A stretch of 64,000 bases of DNA, taken from Paucilactobacillus kaifaensis (lineage in GTDB: Bacteria; Bacillota; Bacilli; Lactobacillales; Lactobacillaceae). The DNA is taken from positions 147,763 through 211,762 of the forward strand of contig NZ_BJDM01000002.1 of the NCBI RefSeq assembly GCF_005405145.1, written 5' to 3'. Under the pieces are notes generated by a model that was given only the letters and a program-made list of their open reading frames with translations, ran no database searches and was not told the origin of the DNA. This document shows, piece after piece, positions 55,495 to 64,000 of this stretch (position 1 is its first letter; every line of letters begins with the position of its first letter). Position numbers and translations under genes: made by a program.

Positions 55495-56448
55495 TTCGTC
55501 AGTAACTGAATATATTCGTGGCTGAGTCCATGTCAACATTTCTGGTTTCAATTGAAGTTTAGTAATCTCACCACGATTATACGACTGAAAGTAATAACTT
55601 CGACTTTCAGCAACTGTTGCTGCTCGATAAACCGAAAATGTTTGTTGGTGAGCAGAATTTCGAGGAACACTTACACTTTCTAATAGATGCCAACTGGAAA
55701 TAATCGCCGATTGCTCGTCAATCGGCTGATCGGCTCGCTCTTTAAAATAAGCTGCTCGAATAAATCGTGCTCCCGGAGAATATGAACCAGGTGGAATTGC
55801 TTTACCAGATAAGTTACCGGTAGTCACTTTAGGAGTATTCAAGGCTACCTGTCCTTTCTTAAATGCTGGTGTAAAATCAACATACTTTTCTAAGCGTTCT
55901 AACTGGCGTTCAAAATGAGGACTATTAGTAACGATTCCCAGTGGATTTTCAATGATTCGCATGGGATCTTGGGTTGGCTCGATAATGACAATTCGTCCAG
56001 TTGCGTCAACTAGTGAAAAGTGCAATTCTGGCTTGCCATACTTCCAATCACTAAATTTTTCGGACATCAATTCCACTTCATCAATGTGATTTTCTAACTC
56101 CAACACTGATTTAAAATTACCCAACACCCAAAAAATGAACTCAAACGGTGCTAGCTGTGTTTTCTCCGGATCACGCTCATCAACTAATTTTGCTCCGTTC
56201 GCAAATGTTAGTTTTTGTGCGCAAAGGCCGAACTCATTTACGCCGTCAGAAACATCGATCCGGCCTCGTCTCATACTACCACCACCGATTAGTGCGTATT
56301 TATTTTGATATGTGCGATGGTCAAACACAGTTTGCCACTTAAAATCACGGGGAACAAATAACGGTGAATTTTCCAGTGTGGGCCAATCCATTGTTCGTGA
56401 TAAAACATGCACACCATTTTTAGCGATTTGTAAAATACTTGTACACAT
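55471..56448 (-). CDS. Choloylglycine hydrolase family amidase (bile salt hydrolase/penicillin V acylase type)
   Basis: 325 residues, Ntn-hydrolase. Met-Cys start: Cys2 becomes the catalytic N-terminal nucleophile after Met removal; then VLSRTMDWP (Arg), and SDGVNEFGLCAQ (Asp region). The family covers bile salt hydrolases, penicillin V acylases and acyl-homoserine lactone acylases, and sequence alone does not decide. GAGGAGGC precedes ATG 56448. Confidence 0.88.
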   Translation of the reverse strand: MCTSILQIAKNGVHVLSRTMDWPTLENSPLFVPRDFKWQTVFDHRTYQNKYALIGGGSMRRGRIDVSDGVNEFGLCAQKLTFANGAKLVDERDPEKTQLAPFEFIFWVLGNFKSVLELENHIDEVELMSEKFSDWKYGKPELHFSLVDATGRIVIIEPTQDPMRIIENPLGIVTNSPHFERQLERLEKYVDFTPAFKKGQVALNTPKVTTGNLSGKAIPPGSYSPGARFIRAAYFKERADQPIDEQSAIISSWHLLESVSVPRNSAHQQTFSVYRAATVAESRSYYFQSYNRGEITKLQLKPEMLTWTQPRIYSVTDELTVNNLN

Positions 56449-56666
56449 AATTCAAGCCTCCTCGCGCCTTAACTTTGCATCCAATCTAGCACATATTTTT
56501 ATTAAAAGCACCTATTTACTTTCAATCAAGCCTTTACAGACTGAATAACAAAGTGTTTACTTTATGTATCCAACCTTTACTGGAAAAACTAGTTAGTCAC
56601 TTAAGACTGCAATATTCCCTAATACATCAATTATAACCTGATTCATTGTTCATATCTTTATTGACT
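56449..56666. other. Intergenic AT-rich DNA between divergent genes
   Basis: Upstream region shared by the acylase gene and corA. Apart from the palindromic element that follows I see no ORF or clear regulatory site; promoters are presumably here but not distinct. Confidence 0.4.
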
Positions 56667-56793
56667 GAATGTGCTCGTGCCACCAGATGGCTAGGGATAA
56701 ACATGAAACACCAATCAATTAATCACAGCCCGATTCATTAATTGGTGTTTCATGCTTAGCCTACGACATCTTAACGGTGTCACTCGCACTCTT
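56667..56793 (-). repeat. Palindromic element, type I, copy 18
   Basis: Read on the minus strand: starts AAAAGAGTGCGAGTGACACCG, arms GATGTCGTAGGCTAAGC and TTTATCCCTAGCCATC, inner stem ATGAAACACCAATTAAT / ATTGATTGGTGTTTCAT, ends CACGAGCACATTC. The AGAGTG end lies 15 nt upstream of the corA start; it stands between divergent 5' ends, where a terminator is not expected. Confidence 0.86.
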
Positions 56794-56807
56794 TTGAAGG
56801 AGAAACC

Positions 56808-57725
56808 ATGCTTAAAGTACAACCAATTAATACTAAAAATCAATGGATTCGGGTTCATCAGCCTGATGATCAAGATCGTAAACAACTAGTTGATGAATTT
56901 GAAGTCACCACGGAGATGCTAAATTATGCTATTGATCCCGATGAACGGGCTCGAGTAGAGTCCGATGACAATGCTAACATTACATTGCTTATATTTGATG
57001 TGTTTGTTGCCGATATGAATAGTTCCAAACCTCAGACCGCCCCAATCGGAATCATGTTTACCGCCAACAATTTAATCACTTTTACCAACGAGCAAACTAA
57101 ATTTGTTACTGATTTGATCAGTCAACAAATAGATCGAAAAGATCGCGACATTGAACAAACTGAAGCTGTCGATATTGTTTTACCTGTCTTGTATCAACTA
57201 GCTACTGCTTATTTTGCTCCGATCCGTTCCGCCGATCGCCAACGACTAAAAATCCAGCAATCATTAGAAAAAAGAACTGAACGTTCCGCAATAGCCTCGT
57301 TCATGAACTTAGAAACTGGACTAGTTTACATCGTAACTTCACTGAATACCGATTCTGCCTTGTTACAGGAACTCCGCCGTCGCTCCAGCAATCTATCTCA
57401 ACCTCAGCTAGAGCTTCTTGACGATGTTATTATCGAAGCAAAGCAAGGTCTTGAAATGGCTCAGACCACCTCTGACATTATCGAACGCGTTTCTAATGCA
57501 TATTCTAAAGTGCTCGATAGCAATTTAAACAATACCATGCGATTTTTAACCGTTTATTCGATTATTTTGACAGTTCCGGCAATCGTATTCGGATTTTTCG
57601 GGCAAAACGTTCATTTACCATTTACAAAATCGCCAATTGGATGGGAGTTGACACTGATCGTCACTCTAGTCTTAATCATTATCACTAGTTGGTTATTATT
57701 AGGGCGCGGATTTAAACGAAAGTAG
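56808..57725 (+). CDS. CorA-family divalent cation transporter with altered GMN motif
   Basis: 305 residues: a soluble N-terminal domain (1-240) and two membrane segments at the C-terminus. The selectivity motif after segment 1 reads FGFFGQNVHLP, with GQN in place of the near-universal GMN. This substitution is expected to change ion selectivity or activity. GAAGGAG precedes ATG 56808. Probably Mg2+ or another divalent ion. Confidence 0.88.
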   Translation: MLKVQPINTKNQWIRVHQPDDQDRKQLVDEFEVTTEMLNYAIDPDERARVESDDNANITLLIFDVFVADMNSSKPQTAPIGIMFTANNLITFTNEQTKFVTDLISQQIDRKDRDIEQTEAVDIVLPVLYQLATAYFAPIRSADRQRLKIQQSLEKRTERSAIASFMNLETGLVYIVTSLNTDSALLQELRRRSSNLSQPQLELLDDVIIEAKQGLEMAQTTSDIIERVSNAYSKVLDSNLNNTMRFLTVYSIILTVPAIVFGFFGQNVHLPFTKSPIGWELTLIVTLVLIIITSWLLLGRGFKRK

Positions 57726-57750
57726 CTTTATTAACATACTTAAACAAACC

Positions 57751-57797
57751 AAAAGATCGGCAACATAAGCAAATTGCTCATGTTGCCGATCTTTTTA
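57751..57797. terminator. Terminator between corA and MerR-type gene
   Basis: AAAAGATCGGCAACAT pairs with ATGTTGCCGATCTTTT, T-runs on both sides. Confidence 0.9.
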
Positions 57798-57806
57798 ATT
57801 TTATTT

Positions 57807-58238
57807 TTAGGTAGCATCACGAATTTCATACCTAATTTTACCGTCTTCATTGAAACCATACAAAACTTTACCTTGAGCTTGATCAAAGTAACCTAAGTTA
57901 ACTGCTCGTTTGCCATCAATCGTTTCTAATCCTTGAAATGAATTTCTAAAAAAATTATGGAACCACAATGCATCTTTAATGGTGGCGCCACTTTTTTCAT
58001 TCGCCACTGATAATTTATAACCTTCGTCTAAGTAACGTTTTATTAAGGTAACTTTAATATACATCCGAAAATCAAACACGCGGGCTTCTTGGTCAGCATC
58101 CCGATCATTAGCAGCAATAAATTTCTTTTGCTCCCAATAACGTAATTGCCGCGTTGAAACACCTGTCATTTTGCTCAACTCTCCAATTTGAAACCGTAGT
58201 TTAGATATATCAACTATGTTGGGAATTTTGTTTGCCAT
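57807..58238 (-). CDS. MerR-family transcriptional regulator
   Basis: 143 residues. Helix-turn-helix at about 20-55: FQIGELSKMTGVSTRQLRYW, followed by a short effector region without Cys pairs. The start at 58238 (MANKIPN) has AAGGAG upstream; the longer frame to 58313 would overlap the preceding GNAT gene by 62 nt. Follows the GNAT gene 13 bp downstream, likely one operon. Confidence 0.88.
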   Translation of the reverse strand: MANKIPNIVDISKLRFQIGELSKMTGVSTRQLRYWEQKKFIAANDRDADQEARVFDFRMYIKVTLIKRYLDEGYKLSVANEKSGATIKDALWFHNFFRNSFQGLETIDGKRAVNLGYFDQAQGKVLYGFNEDGKIRYEIRDAT

Positions 58239-58251
58239 TAAATCGACTCCT

Positions 58252-58689
58252 TCATCGAATAACGAGTTCCATGTGACGGTGTAAAATACCAGCCTCTGTA
58301 AAAACAGTCCCAACCGCCTGAAATCCTAAATGCTCATAAAATTCAATCGCCGTGATTTGGCCATCTAAGACAATTTTTTTGATACTATCAATTTGACGTG
58401 CTTGTGTAACAATCGCTTTAATTAATTGACCGGCGTAGCCATGATTACGAGCATTTTTACTTGTAGCTACCCGCTGCAGTTTCCATTCCTGCAAATGCTC
58501 TCGTACCCGGACAGTCGCTACGGGCTTATTATCAACATAGCCTACAAAATGATGTGCACCACGCTCATGGTGGTCGCGTTCCAATTTTTCCGGTACATGT
58601 TGTTCTTGAACAAAAACGGCCATTCGAATCCGGAACGCATCATCAAAAATAGGACTAGTAATATCCGTTGTTTCTTTAATTTCCATCAT
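58252..58689 (-). CDS. GNAT-family acetyltransferase
   Basis: 145 residues. Acetyl-CoA motif A: RVATSKNARNHGYAGQLIKA (about 79-98); the ElaA-like opening FRIMVFVQEQ-type segment reads FRIRMAVFVQEQHVPE. Substrate unknown. AAGGAAC precedes ATG 58689. Co-transcribed with the MerR-type regulator. Confidence 0.88.
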   Translation of the reverse strand: MMEIKETTDITSPIFDDAFRIRMAVFVQEQHVPEKLERDHHERGAHHFVGYVDNKPVATVRVREHLQEWKLQRVATSKNARNHGYAGQLIKAIVTQARQIDSIKKIVLDGQITAIEFYEHLGFQAVGTVFTEAGILHRHMELVIR

Positions 58690-58796
58690 TTAATTAGTTC
58701 CTTATCTTATTTGTTATATTTACCTAAACGATTTACGTGCAAATTAATGATATTACCATTATACTACCCATTAAAACGAGATTGAGGTGCAATGGC

Positions 58797-59687
58797 ATGA
58801 AAATTCATCACATTTCAAATTTAGCTGCTAATGCTAACACTAATCAACATTTTTATACCAGTATTTTAGGCCTGCGGCTAGTTAAAAACACAGTTAACCA
58901 AGAAAATTTTCGAATTAGGCACCTATTCTACGGTGATTACGAAGGTACTCCGGGTACTGTAATTACTTTCTTTGTTGTTCCATTATTAGGTCGACGAACT
59001 GATGGTAATCACTTTATTGGTGGAATGACACTAGCAATCCCTGAAGGTTCTATCGATTGGTGGCATGATTGGTTAGTCGCTCATCAACTCGAAGTTAGCA
59101 TTGATAACGGCCAACTCAGCTTTACTGATCCTGATCAGATGAAGATCGTTTTGGCACAAACAGATACCATTTTGCCAGTTAATCGACAAGTTCCTAATAA
59201 TAAAGTCCCTGGAAAATACCAAATTACTGGGATTCTAGGCACTAACTGGTCCGGCCCTAACACCGCCTTAACTAGCAACTTTTTCCATCGATTCATTAAT
59301 GCTGCGACTAACCAACAAAATAAAATTGTTTTGTCTGATGACCAATTTATCCAATTAGTACAAGCACCTGCAGATGCCGGTCGCACTCGTTTTGGCCGTG
59401 GTAGCATTGATCATTTAGCGCTTCAAGTTAATGATGAAATAGAGTTATTTGATTTTTGGCAACTGGCTGTTTCTCAAGGTTGGCAACTTGAAATGTATCG
59501 CGATCGAACTTGGTTTAAAAGCATTTATTTGCGTGACCCAAGTGATAATCGACTTGAACTAGCAACACTATCTCCAGGATTTTCAGTTGATGAACCACTA
59601 GCAAATTTAGGCGAAAAACTAACTTTACCTCAGTGGTTAGAACCAAAACGTGCTGAGATTGAAGCAGAGTTAGCCAAACAATCCTAA
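58797..59687 (+). CDS. VOC-family ring-cleaving dioxygenase-like protein
   Basis: 296 residues with two VOC repeats. First: MKIHHISNLAANANTNQHFY with LVKNTVNQENFRIRHLFYGD; second: SIDHLALQVNDE with YLRDPSDNRLELATLSPGF. Conserved His and Glu positions suggest a metal site. Family members (MhqO, PcpA-like) are linked to quinone or hydroquinone detoxification. ATG 58797 follows GAGGTG; the 20-residue N-terminal extension is not supported. Confidence 0.87.
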   Translation: MKIHHISNLAANANTNQHFYTSILGLRLVKNTVNQENFRIRHLFYGDYEGTPGTVITFFVVPLLGRRTDGNHFIGGMTLAIPEGSIDWWHDWLVAHQLEVSIDNGQLSFTDPDQMKIVLAQTDTILPVNRQVPNNKVPGKYQITGILGTNWSGPNTALTSNFFHRFINAATNQQNKIVLSDDQFIQLVQAPADAGRTRFGRGSIDHLALQVNDEIELFDFWQLAVSQGWQLEMYRDRTWFKSIYLRDPSDNRLELATLSPGFSVDEPLANLGEKLTLPQWLEPKRAEIEAELAKQS

Positions 59688-60340
59688 TGATTATAGAATT
59701 CCACTTCGACATTTTGATCCGTTAAAATCATTTTAGTCACACTACCATTACTTGGACGAACTGATAAATCATATTTATCACCAGCAAACCTTTCCATCAT
59801 GCTTAATAATGTATTACCATGACTGATTAATAACACATTATCACCATTATGCAGATTTTGATTAGCCCGAATTAACTGAAATCCTTGGTCCAATCTGTGC
59901 CAATATTCATTGTTGTTTTCAGCATCGTGAAAGGGATCTGCTTCTTTAAGAAAATCTTTGGCCTTACCGATTGAATATTTAGCCACAATCTGTTTGAAGG
60001 TTGGCACCCCATGTGGTGCACCTGCTACATACCACGCTTCATCCATATTAGTTCCTTCATAATAGCCATAGAATTCTTCCCTAAAAAACGGGGTTGATCT
60101 TCCCTGTTTAATTGAGCTTGCTTGATTTAAGTTTAGAATCGTCTGAGCTGTTTGTTGCGCTCTGGTTGTGTCACTACAGTACGCATCGGCAAATTTAATA
60201 TTTGCCAACTTCTCGCCAGCATCATTGGCATCACTGATTCCCTTATCAGTTAATGGCGAGTTACTCCACCCTTGTAATTTGTTATAAATATTATAATAGG
60301 TCTGCCCGTGTCGAACCACATATAAGTTTATTTTTGTCAT
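59684..60340 (-). CDS. Histidine phosphatase family protein (phosphoglycerate mutase-like)
   Basis: 218 residues. RHGQTYYN near the N-terminus holds the catalytic His and Arg of the RHG motif; a second catalytic His lies in LISHGNTLL. Usually a phosphatase of small metabolites rather than glycolytic mutase. AGAGGAGC precedes ATG 60340; the ORF extended to 60373 includes the site. Its end overlaps the VOC gene by 4 nt, convergent. Confidence 0.92.
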   Translation of the reverse strand: MTKINLYVVRHGQTYYNIYNKLQGWSNSPLTDKGISDANDAGEKLANIKFADAYCSDTTRAQQTAQTILNLNQASSIKQGRSTPFFREEFYGYYEGTNMDEAWYVAGAPHGVPTFKQIVAKYSIGKAKDFLKEADPFHDAENNNEYWHRLDQGFQLIRANQNLHNGDNVLLISHGNTLLSMMERFAGDKYDLSVRPSNGSVTKMILTDQNVEVEFYNH

Positions 60341-60477
60341 TTTAGTTGCTCCTCTCATCGTGTTATTGACCAAACTGAGTGCTTTTTTATACCTTAACGC
60401 AAGTATTAGATTTAAACCACAAATTCTTCATAGTCATTCGCTATGCTTGTTACAATCTAGAAAAGCAGGTGACCTAT

Positions 60478-60741
60478 ATGAACTTAATCGAAAACACAAC
60501 TCAACATTCAGGCAACATTGTCGCTGCTAAAATTATTGCAATGACCCAAAAATTAATTACAGTTGTTACCCAAGACGGTCAATATTTGACTGTTCCGATT
60601 ACTAATCAAGAACGTAAAGACAATTTGTTTATTGCTTCGATTAAAGATATCTGGCACGCCGGAATATGGATTCCAGTTAACCGTAAGTTTCACCGACTGT
60701 TGCAATATGATTGGTTAGCCAATCCAGCCGTGAACTCTTAA
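60478..60741 (+). CDS. Small uncharacterised protein
   Basis: 87 residues, no known domain. Beta-prone (IVAAKIIAMTQKLITVVTQDGQYLTVPIT) with a basic, aromatic C-terminal half ending KFHRLLQYDWLANPAVNS; no signal peptide or membrane segment. The start at 60478 has GCAGGTGA upstream; the 33-residue extension is unsupported. Monocistronic, divergent from the phosphatase gene. Function unknown. Confidence 0.7.
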   Translation: MNLIENTTQHSGNIVAAKIIAMTQKLITVVTQDGQYLTVPITNQERKDNLFIASIKDIWHAGIWIPVNRKFHRLLQYDWLANPAVNS

Positions 60742-60918
60742 CTTTTCATTATTCTTGAGCCACATCAGTTCCTACCTCTCAATTTATGATAAAATGTTGA
60801 TATTTGATGAATCAATTTTGATCTAATAGTAATTTAGATTAATTGATCAATTTTAAATTAACTGTAAAAGTACAACTGTTGTATTTTTAATCCTATTGAG
60901 ACTGTGAGGAACACTGAA

Positions 60919-63051
60919 ATGAAGAAGCTAGGTGCAATGAAGGATACTAGAATGGGACTATTTACTATTCTAGTATTCCTTTTTTGGCTCAAAACACTCT
61001 TCGCCTATTTTGTTGATTTTAAATTAGGTGCTAGTGGTATTTTTCAATATCTAATTTTACTAATCAACCCACTGGCAACATCTATCTTTTTGTTTGGAAT
61101 TGCCTTTTATTTTAAGCGTTCCAGATTCTTCTACCCTGTTTTGGGCGGAATGTATATTGCTAACACTGTATTACTGTATCTAAACGTGATTTATTTCCGT
61201 GAATTCACCGACTTCATGACTGTGGCCACTATGACTGGTTACTCAAAAGTTAACCAAGGACTCAGTGGCAGTTCACTAGCCCTGACTGACGTTCATGATA
61301 TTTTATATTGGATTGATATTGTCATTATTATTGCGTTGATGTTATTTCGGAAAATTAAGTTTGATCCACGAAGTGTCAATCATCGTATGGCCTTCTCATT
61401 GACTTCAATTGCCCTTGTTTTATTTGGCATTAATCTTTCATTGGGTGAAATGGATCGGCCGCAATTATTGACCAGAACTTTTGATAGAACTTATATTGTG
61501 AAATATATTGGACTTGATGCATTTACAGTCTATGACGGGTTAAAGTCGCAGCACACCAATAATTTGCGAGCCAGTGCCACTAAGTCACAACTAAAAGAAG
61601 TCAAAAAATTTACTGATCAACATTACGCGAGTCCTAAAAAAAGCATGTACGGTATTGCTAAAGGACGGAATGTCTTTGTAATTCATTTGGAAAGTTTCCA
61701 GCAATTTTTAATTGATAAGAAAATTAATGGTCAGGAAGTAACGCCATTTTTAAATTCGATCTACCACGGAAACAATACCTATGCGTTTGACAACTTTTTC
61801 CACCAAGTTGGCCAAGGTAAAACCAGTGATGCTGAAAACATGCTTGAAACCAGCACTTATGGTCTTTCCCAAGGATCATTATTTGCCACATTGGGGAGCG
61901 ACAATACCTTCCAGGCAGCACCCGCTATCTTAAATCAGCGAGCCAACTACAGTAGTGCCGTCTTCCATGGTAATGTTGCTAGTTTCTGGAACCGAAATAA
62001 TGTTTATAAGAATATGGGTTATCAATACTTCTATGATGCTAGCTACTACGATACTTCTGGTGATAAATCAACCGGCTATGGGTTAAAGGATAAATTGCTG
62101 TTTAATGACTCTATCAAGTATCTGCAACGACTACAACAACCGTTTTACGCCAAATACATCACCGTCACAAATCACTTCCCATATGATTTAGATTCCGAAG
62201 ACACTGATCCAAATTTCAAAACCGTTGATACTGGTACTACTGCAGTCGACAACTATTTCGTAACTGCTCATTACCTGGACCAATCATTACAAGAGTTTTT
62301 TACCTACCTCAAAAAAACCGGATTGTATGATAATTCAATGTTTGTAATTTATGGTGATCATTACGGAATTTCGGATTCAGAAAACAAAAAATTGGCAACT
62401 GTATTGGGTAAGAGTGCTGATAATTGGACTGATTTTGATGATGCACAGTTACAACGGGTACCATTAATGTTCTTAATTCCTAATTCCGGCAATAACGGCA
62501 AAATTTACCATCAGTATGGTGGTGAAATTGACGTACTCCCCACATTAATGCATTTACTAGGAATTAGTTCTAAACGTTATATTCAATTTGGAACTGACTT
62601 GTTCTCTAGTCAACATGATCAGGTTGTTGCTTTTAGAAATCAGGACTTTGTGACCCCTAAGTACACTAGTATTTCTGACGTAATTTATAGTAACAGTACT
62701 GGCAAGGTTGTGCACCCAACTGGTAAGGTAAAAAAACAGCTTGCTAAAGATGAGAAAAAAGTTTCGACCGAACTAGATCTATCAGATTCATTGAATGAAA
62801 AAAATTTGTTACGTTTCTATCATCCAAAAGGTTTCAAATCAGTAGATCCATCTGATTACAATTATTCCAACGGTTTAGATCAAGCAATTGATATTGAAAA
62901 GAAACTTAAATCTAAATCAACCAGCTTATATTCTAAGAACGGTAACAAGAGTACCACTGACGAATACAGTACTGACGCACCAGAATTAAATCACTCATCA
63001 ACAGATTCCAACAGAATTAAGATTACCAATCCAGATGATAATAAAAACTAA
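60919..63051 (+). CDS. LtaS-type lipoteichoic acid synthase family sulfatase
   Basis: 710 residues. Five membrane segments (about 12-175) anchor an extracellular alkaline phosphatase-like domain (about 240-600): metal ligand Glu in VIHLESFQQF, catalytic Thr in GQGKTSDAENML, His/Asp site VIYGDHYGIS. Transfers glycerophosphate from phosphatidylglycerol onto the growing lipoteichoic acid or its primer. The C-terminal tail is Ser/Asp/Lys-rich. ATG 60919 follows TGAGGAA; the GTG at 60904 lies inside the site. Confidence 0.93.
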   Translation: MKKLGAMKDTRMGLFTILVFLFWLKTLFAYFVDFKLGASGIFQYLILLINPLATSIFLFGIAFYFKRSRFFYPVLGGMYIANTVLLYLNVIYFREFTDFMTVATMTGYSKVNQGLSGSSLALTDVHDILYWIDIVIIIALMLFRKIKFDPRSVNHRMAFSLTSIALVLFGINLSLGEMDRPQLLTRTFDRTYIVKYIGLDAFTVYDGLKSQHTNNLRASATKSQLKEVKKFTDQHYASPKKSMYGIAKGRNVFVIHLESFQQFLIDKKINGQEVTPFLNSIYHGNNTYAFDNFFHQVGQGKTSDAENMLETSTYGLSQGSLFATLGSDNTFQAAPAILNQRANYSSAVFHGNVASFWNRNNVYKNMGYQYFYDASYYDTSGDKSTGYGLKDKLLFNDSIKYLQRLQQPFYAKYITVTNHFPYDLDSEDTDPNFKTVDTGTTAVDNYFVTAHYLDQSLQEFFTYLKKTGLYDNSMFVIYGDHYGISDSENKKLATVLGKSADNWTDFDDAQLQRVPLMFLIPNSGNNGKIYHQYGGEIDVLPTLMHLLGISSKRYIQFGTDLFSSQHDQVVAFRNQDFVTPKYTSISDVIYSNSTGKVVHPTGKVKKQLAKDEKKVSTELDLSDSLNEKNLLRFYHPKGFKSVDPSDYNYSNGLDQAIDIEKKLKSKSTSLYSKNGNKSTTDEYSTDAPELNHSSTDSNRIKITNPDDNKN

Positions 63052-63060
63052 CGTATGACA

Positions 63061-63112
63061 AAAGAATCTGCAAGCTCGGTTGAAACCCACCCTGTACTTG
63101 CAGATTCTTTGT
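63061..63112 (+). terminator. Terminator of the LtaS-type gene
   Basis: AAAGAATCTGCAAG pairs perfectly with CTTGCAGATTCTTT around a 22-base loop, followed by GTTT. Confidence 0.8.
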
Positions 63113-63208
63113 TTGGCCTTTTTCTCTAGCCTTAGCCTACCAAACCTTTTCATCTTTTAGTCCGTGTGGCATAATGGATATCGATTATTATTTTAAGGGA
63201 GTTTAATT

Positions 63209-63874
63209 ATGTATATCGTCAATGATCGTGATCGTATCCTAAATGTTACTATTACTGTACTTTTGTTTATTGTTATCTGCTCCCTTATAACAACCAATTC
63301 ACCTATTTTGATGACCTTTGATGTTCTCATTCAAGACTTTGTTTTAGGACTTAGTTTTAACCATCCCATTTTGAATCACATTCTTTCATTCTTGGGACAT
63401 CCAGCAATAACTTGGTTATATATATTTATAATGTGGTTTCTGCTATGGGGATTCAAACATAAATTAATTTCATTTTGGTTGGTCTGCACGTACGTGACTG
63501 GTGAGGTTTTATTTTTAATCCTGCGAAAATTAGTATCTCGGGCATTGCCAACTGGACACTCTAAAACATTGACAATAAGTTCATTTCCAAACCACCATGT
63601 TTTTTCATTAACTTTAGTTTTTATGCTAATTTATATTTGTGCGGTACCATTCGTTAAGCACCGCTGGCGTAGTTGGTTAATCATCATAGCTTTGTGGCTA
63701 ATCATTTTTTTATTAGCCATTGCCCGTATCCAGTTACGAGATAGCTATCCCTTCGATGCCATTGGCAGTATCCTACTTGCTTACAGTTGGGTAGAAATTT
63801 GGGAGTTAATTTACTTAAATTTTTTTGGTAAGCTAACAACCACAAGATTATTTCGCCATTCTGATTACAATTAA
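63209..63874 (+). CDS. PAP2-fold membrane protein with degenerate active site
   Basis: 221 residues, about six membrane segments, topology of membrane PAP2 lipid phosphatases. The three phosphatase motifs are eroded: motif 1 reads RKLVSRALP (usual K-x6-RP), motif 2 SFPNHH (usual PSGH), motif 3 ARIQLRDSYPFD, where the normally invariant nucleophile His is Ser. It may be a non-catalytic or altered homologue. AAGGGAG precedes ATG 63209. It sits behind the LtaS-type gene, compatible with envelope lipid metabolism. Confidence 0.82.
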   Translation: MYIVNDRDRILNVTITVLLFIVICSLITTNSPILMTFDVLIQDFVLGLSFNHPILNHILSFLGHPAITWLYIFIMWFLLWGFKHKLISFWLVCTYVTGEVLFLILRKLVSRALPTGHSKTLTISSFPNHHVFSLTLVFMLIYICAVPFVKHRWRSWLIIIALWLIIFLLAIARIQLRDSYPFDAIGSILLAYSWVEIWELIYLNFFGKLTTTRLFRHSDYN

Positions 63875-63923
63875 AAGAACGGTGATAATCGCGCTTATAA
63901 ATTGTAATGTAAACATAAAAAAC

Positions 63924-64000
63924 GGGTCTTCGTCAAATAGTATTGGTGAATATCTCGATATCGGAACACCCTTTTGGGTGTTCTTTTATTTTACAATTAA
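63924..64000. mobile_element. Possible end of an ISL3-family insertion sequence (cut by window edge)
   Basis: GGGTCTTCGTCAAATAGTAT resembles the GG-starting terminal repeats of ISL3-family elements (GGCTCTTCGTCAAAT type, from memory), and the hairpin GAACACCC / GGGTGTTC with TTTTATTTT (63964-63990) is typical of the leader before their transposase. No transposase is visible within the window, so this is a guess from the end sequence alone. Confidence 0.4.

Overview
This window looks like chromosomal DNA from an AT-rich, low-GC Gram-positive bacterium of the family Lactobacillaceae. The evidence is strong AGGAGG ribosome binding sites, TTGACA/TATAAT promoters, T-box style leader control, catabolite (cre) sites, and a gene set typical of lactobacilli: PepX, proline iminopeptidase, XylA/XylB/XylR, SerC-SerA-DUF1015, PotABCD, BioY/BirA and an LtaS-type synthase. 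I cannot name the species from the sequence. No rRNA, tRNA or CRISPR array was seen.

Layout. 1-2.7 kb: a truncated aminotransferase and a binding-protein/permease fusion for an amino acid ABC transporter. 3.2-14.5 kb: a pentose and beta-glucoside block with xylB, xylA, xylR, a ROK kinase, a GH1 phospho-beta-glucosidase, a truncated ROK regulator, a universal stress protein, a sugar:H+ symporter and galM. The xylA and symporter promoters share the same geometry of -35, cre, -10 and XylR-like half-sites, so XylR and catabolite repression probably control uptake and catabolism together. 14.7-25.4 kb: a hydroxyacyl-CoA dehydrogenase, a four-gene glutamine-type ABC operon, an aminotransferase, a membrane/Ser-rich protein pair, a Fur regulator, a guanylate-kinase-like protein, a Nudix hydrolase and an APC permease. 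25.4-37.6 kb: potABCD, pepX, birA-bioY under a perfect BirA-type inverted repeat, proline iminopeptidase, a HAD phosphatase, an ABC-F protein and a VOC protein. 37.8-47 kb: amino acid biosynthesis (thrC divergent from hom-thrB, a T-box leader upstream of a ketopantoate reductase homologue, serC-serA-DUF1015). 47.2-50.3 kb: a TrpXYZ-like ABC operon behind a leader-peptide attenuator. 50.3-64 kb: redox enzymes, TerC/thioredoxin, RluD, a choloylglycine-hydrolase homologue, CorA, regulators, a lipoteichoic-acid synthase-type protein, a degenerate PAP2 protein, and at the right edge what may be the end of an ISL3-like insertion sequence.

The most striking feature is a family of about 18 intergenic palindromic elements (roughly 100-127 bp), one per 3.5 kb. 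Each begins with AGAGTG(T/C)G and ends with (A/G)CACGTTTC or close variants. Both have an outer stem and a long inner stem whose sequences differ from copy to copy while the two arms stay complementary. Nearly every copy has the same polarity: the AGAGTG end faces the nearest coding sequence, often within 0-25 nt of a stop or start codon. In at least four genes the element supplies the stop codon or the last residues. I know of no described family that matches. It could be a mobile repeat family, a structured RNA 3'/5' end element, or both.
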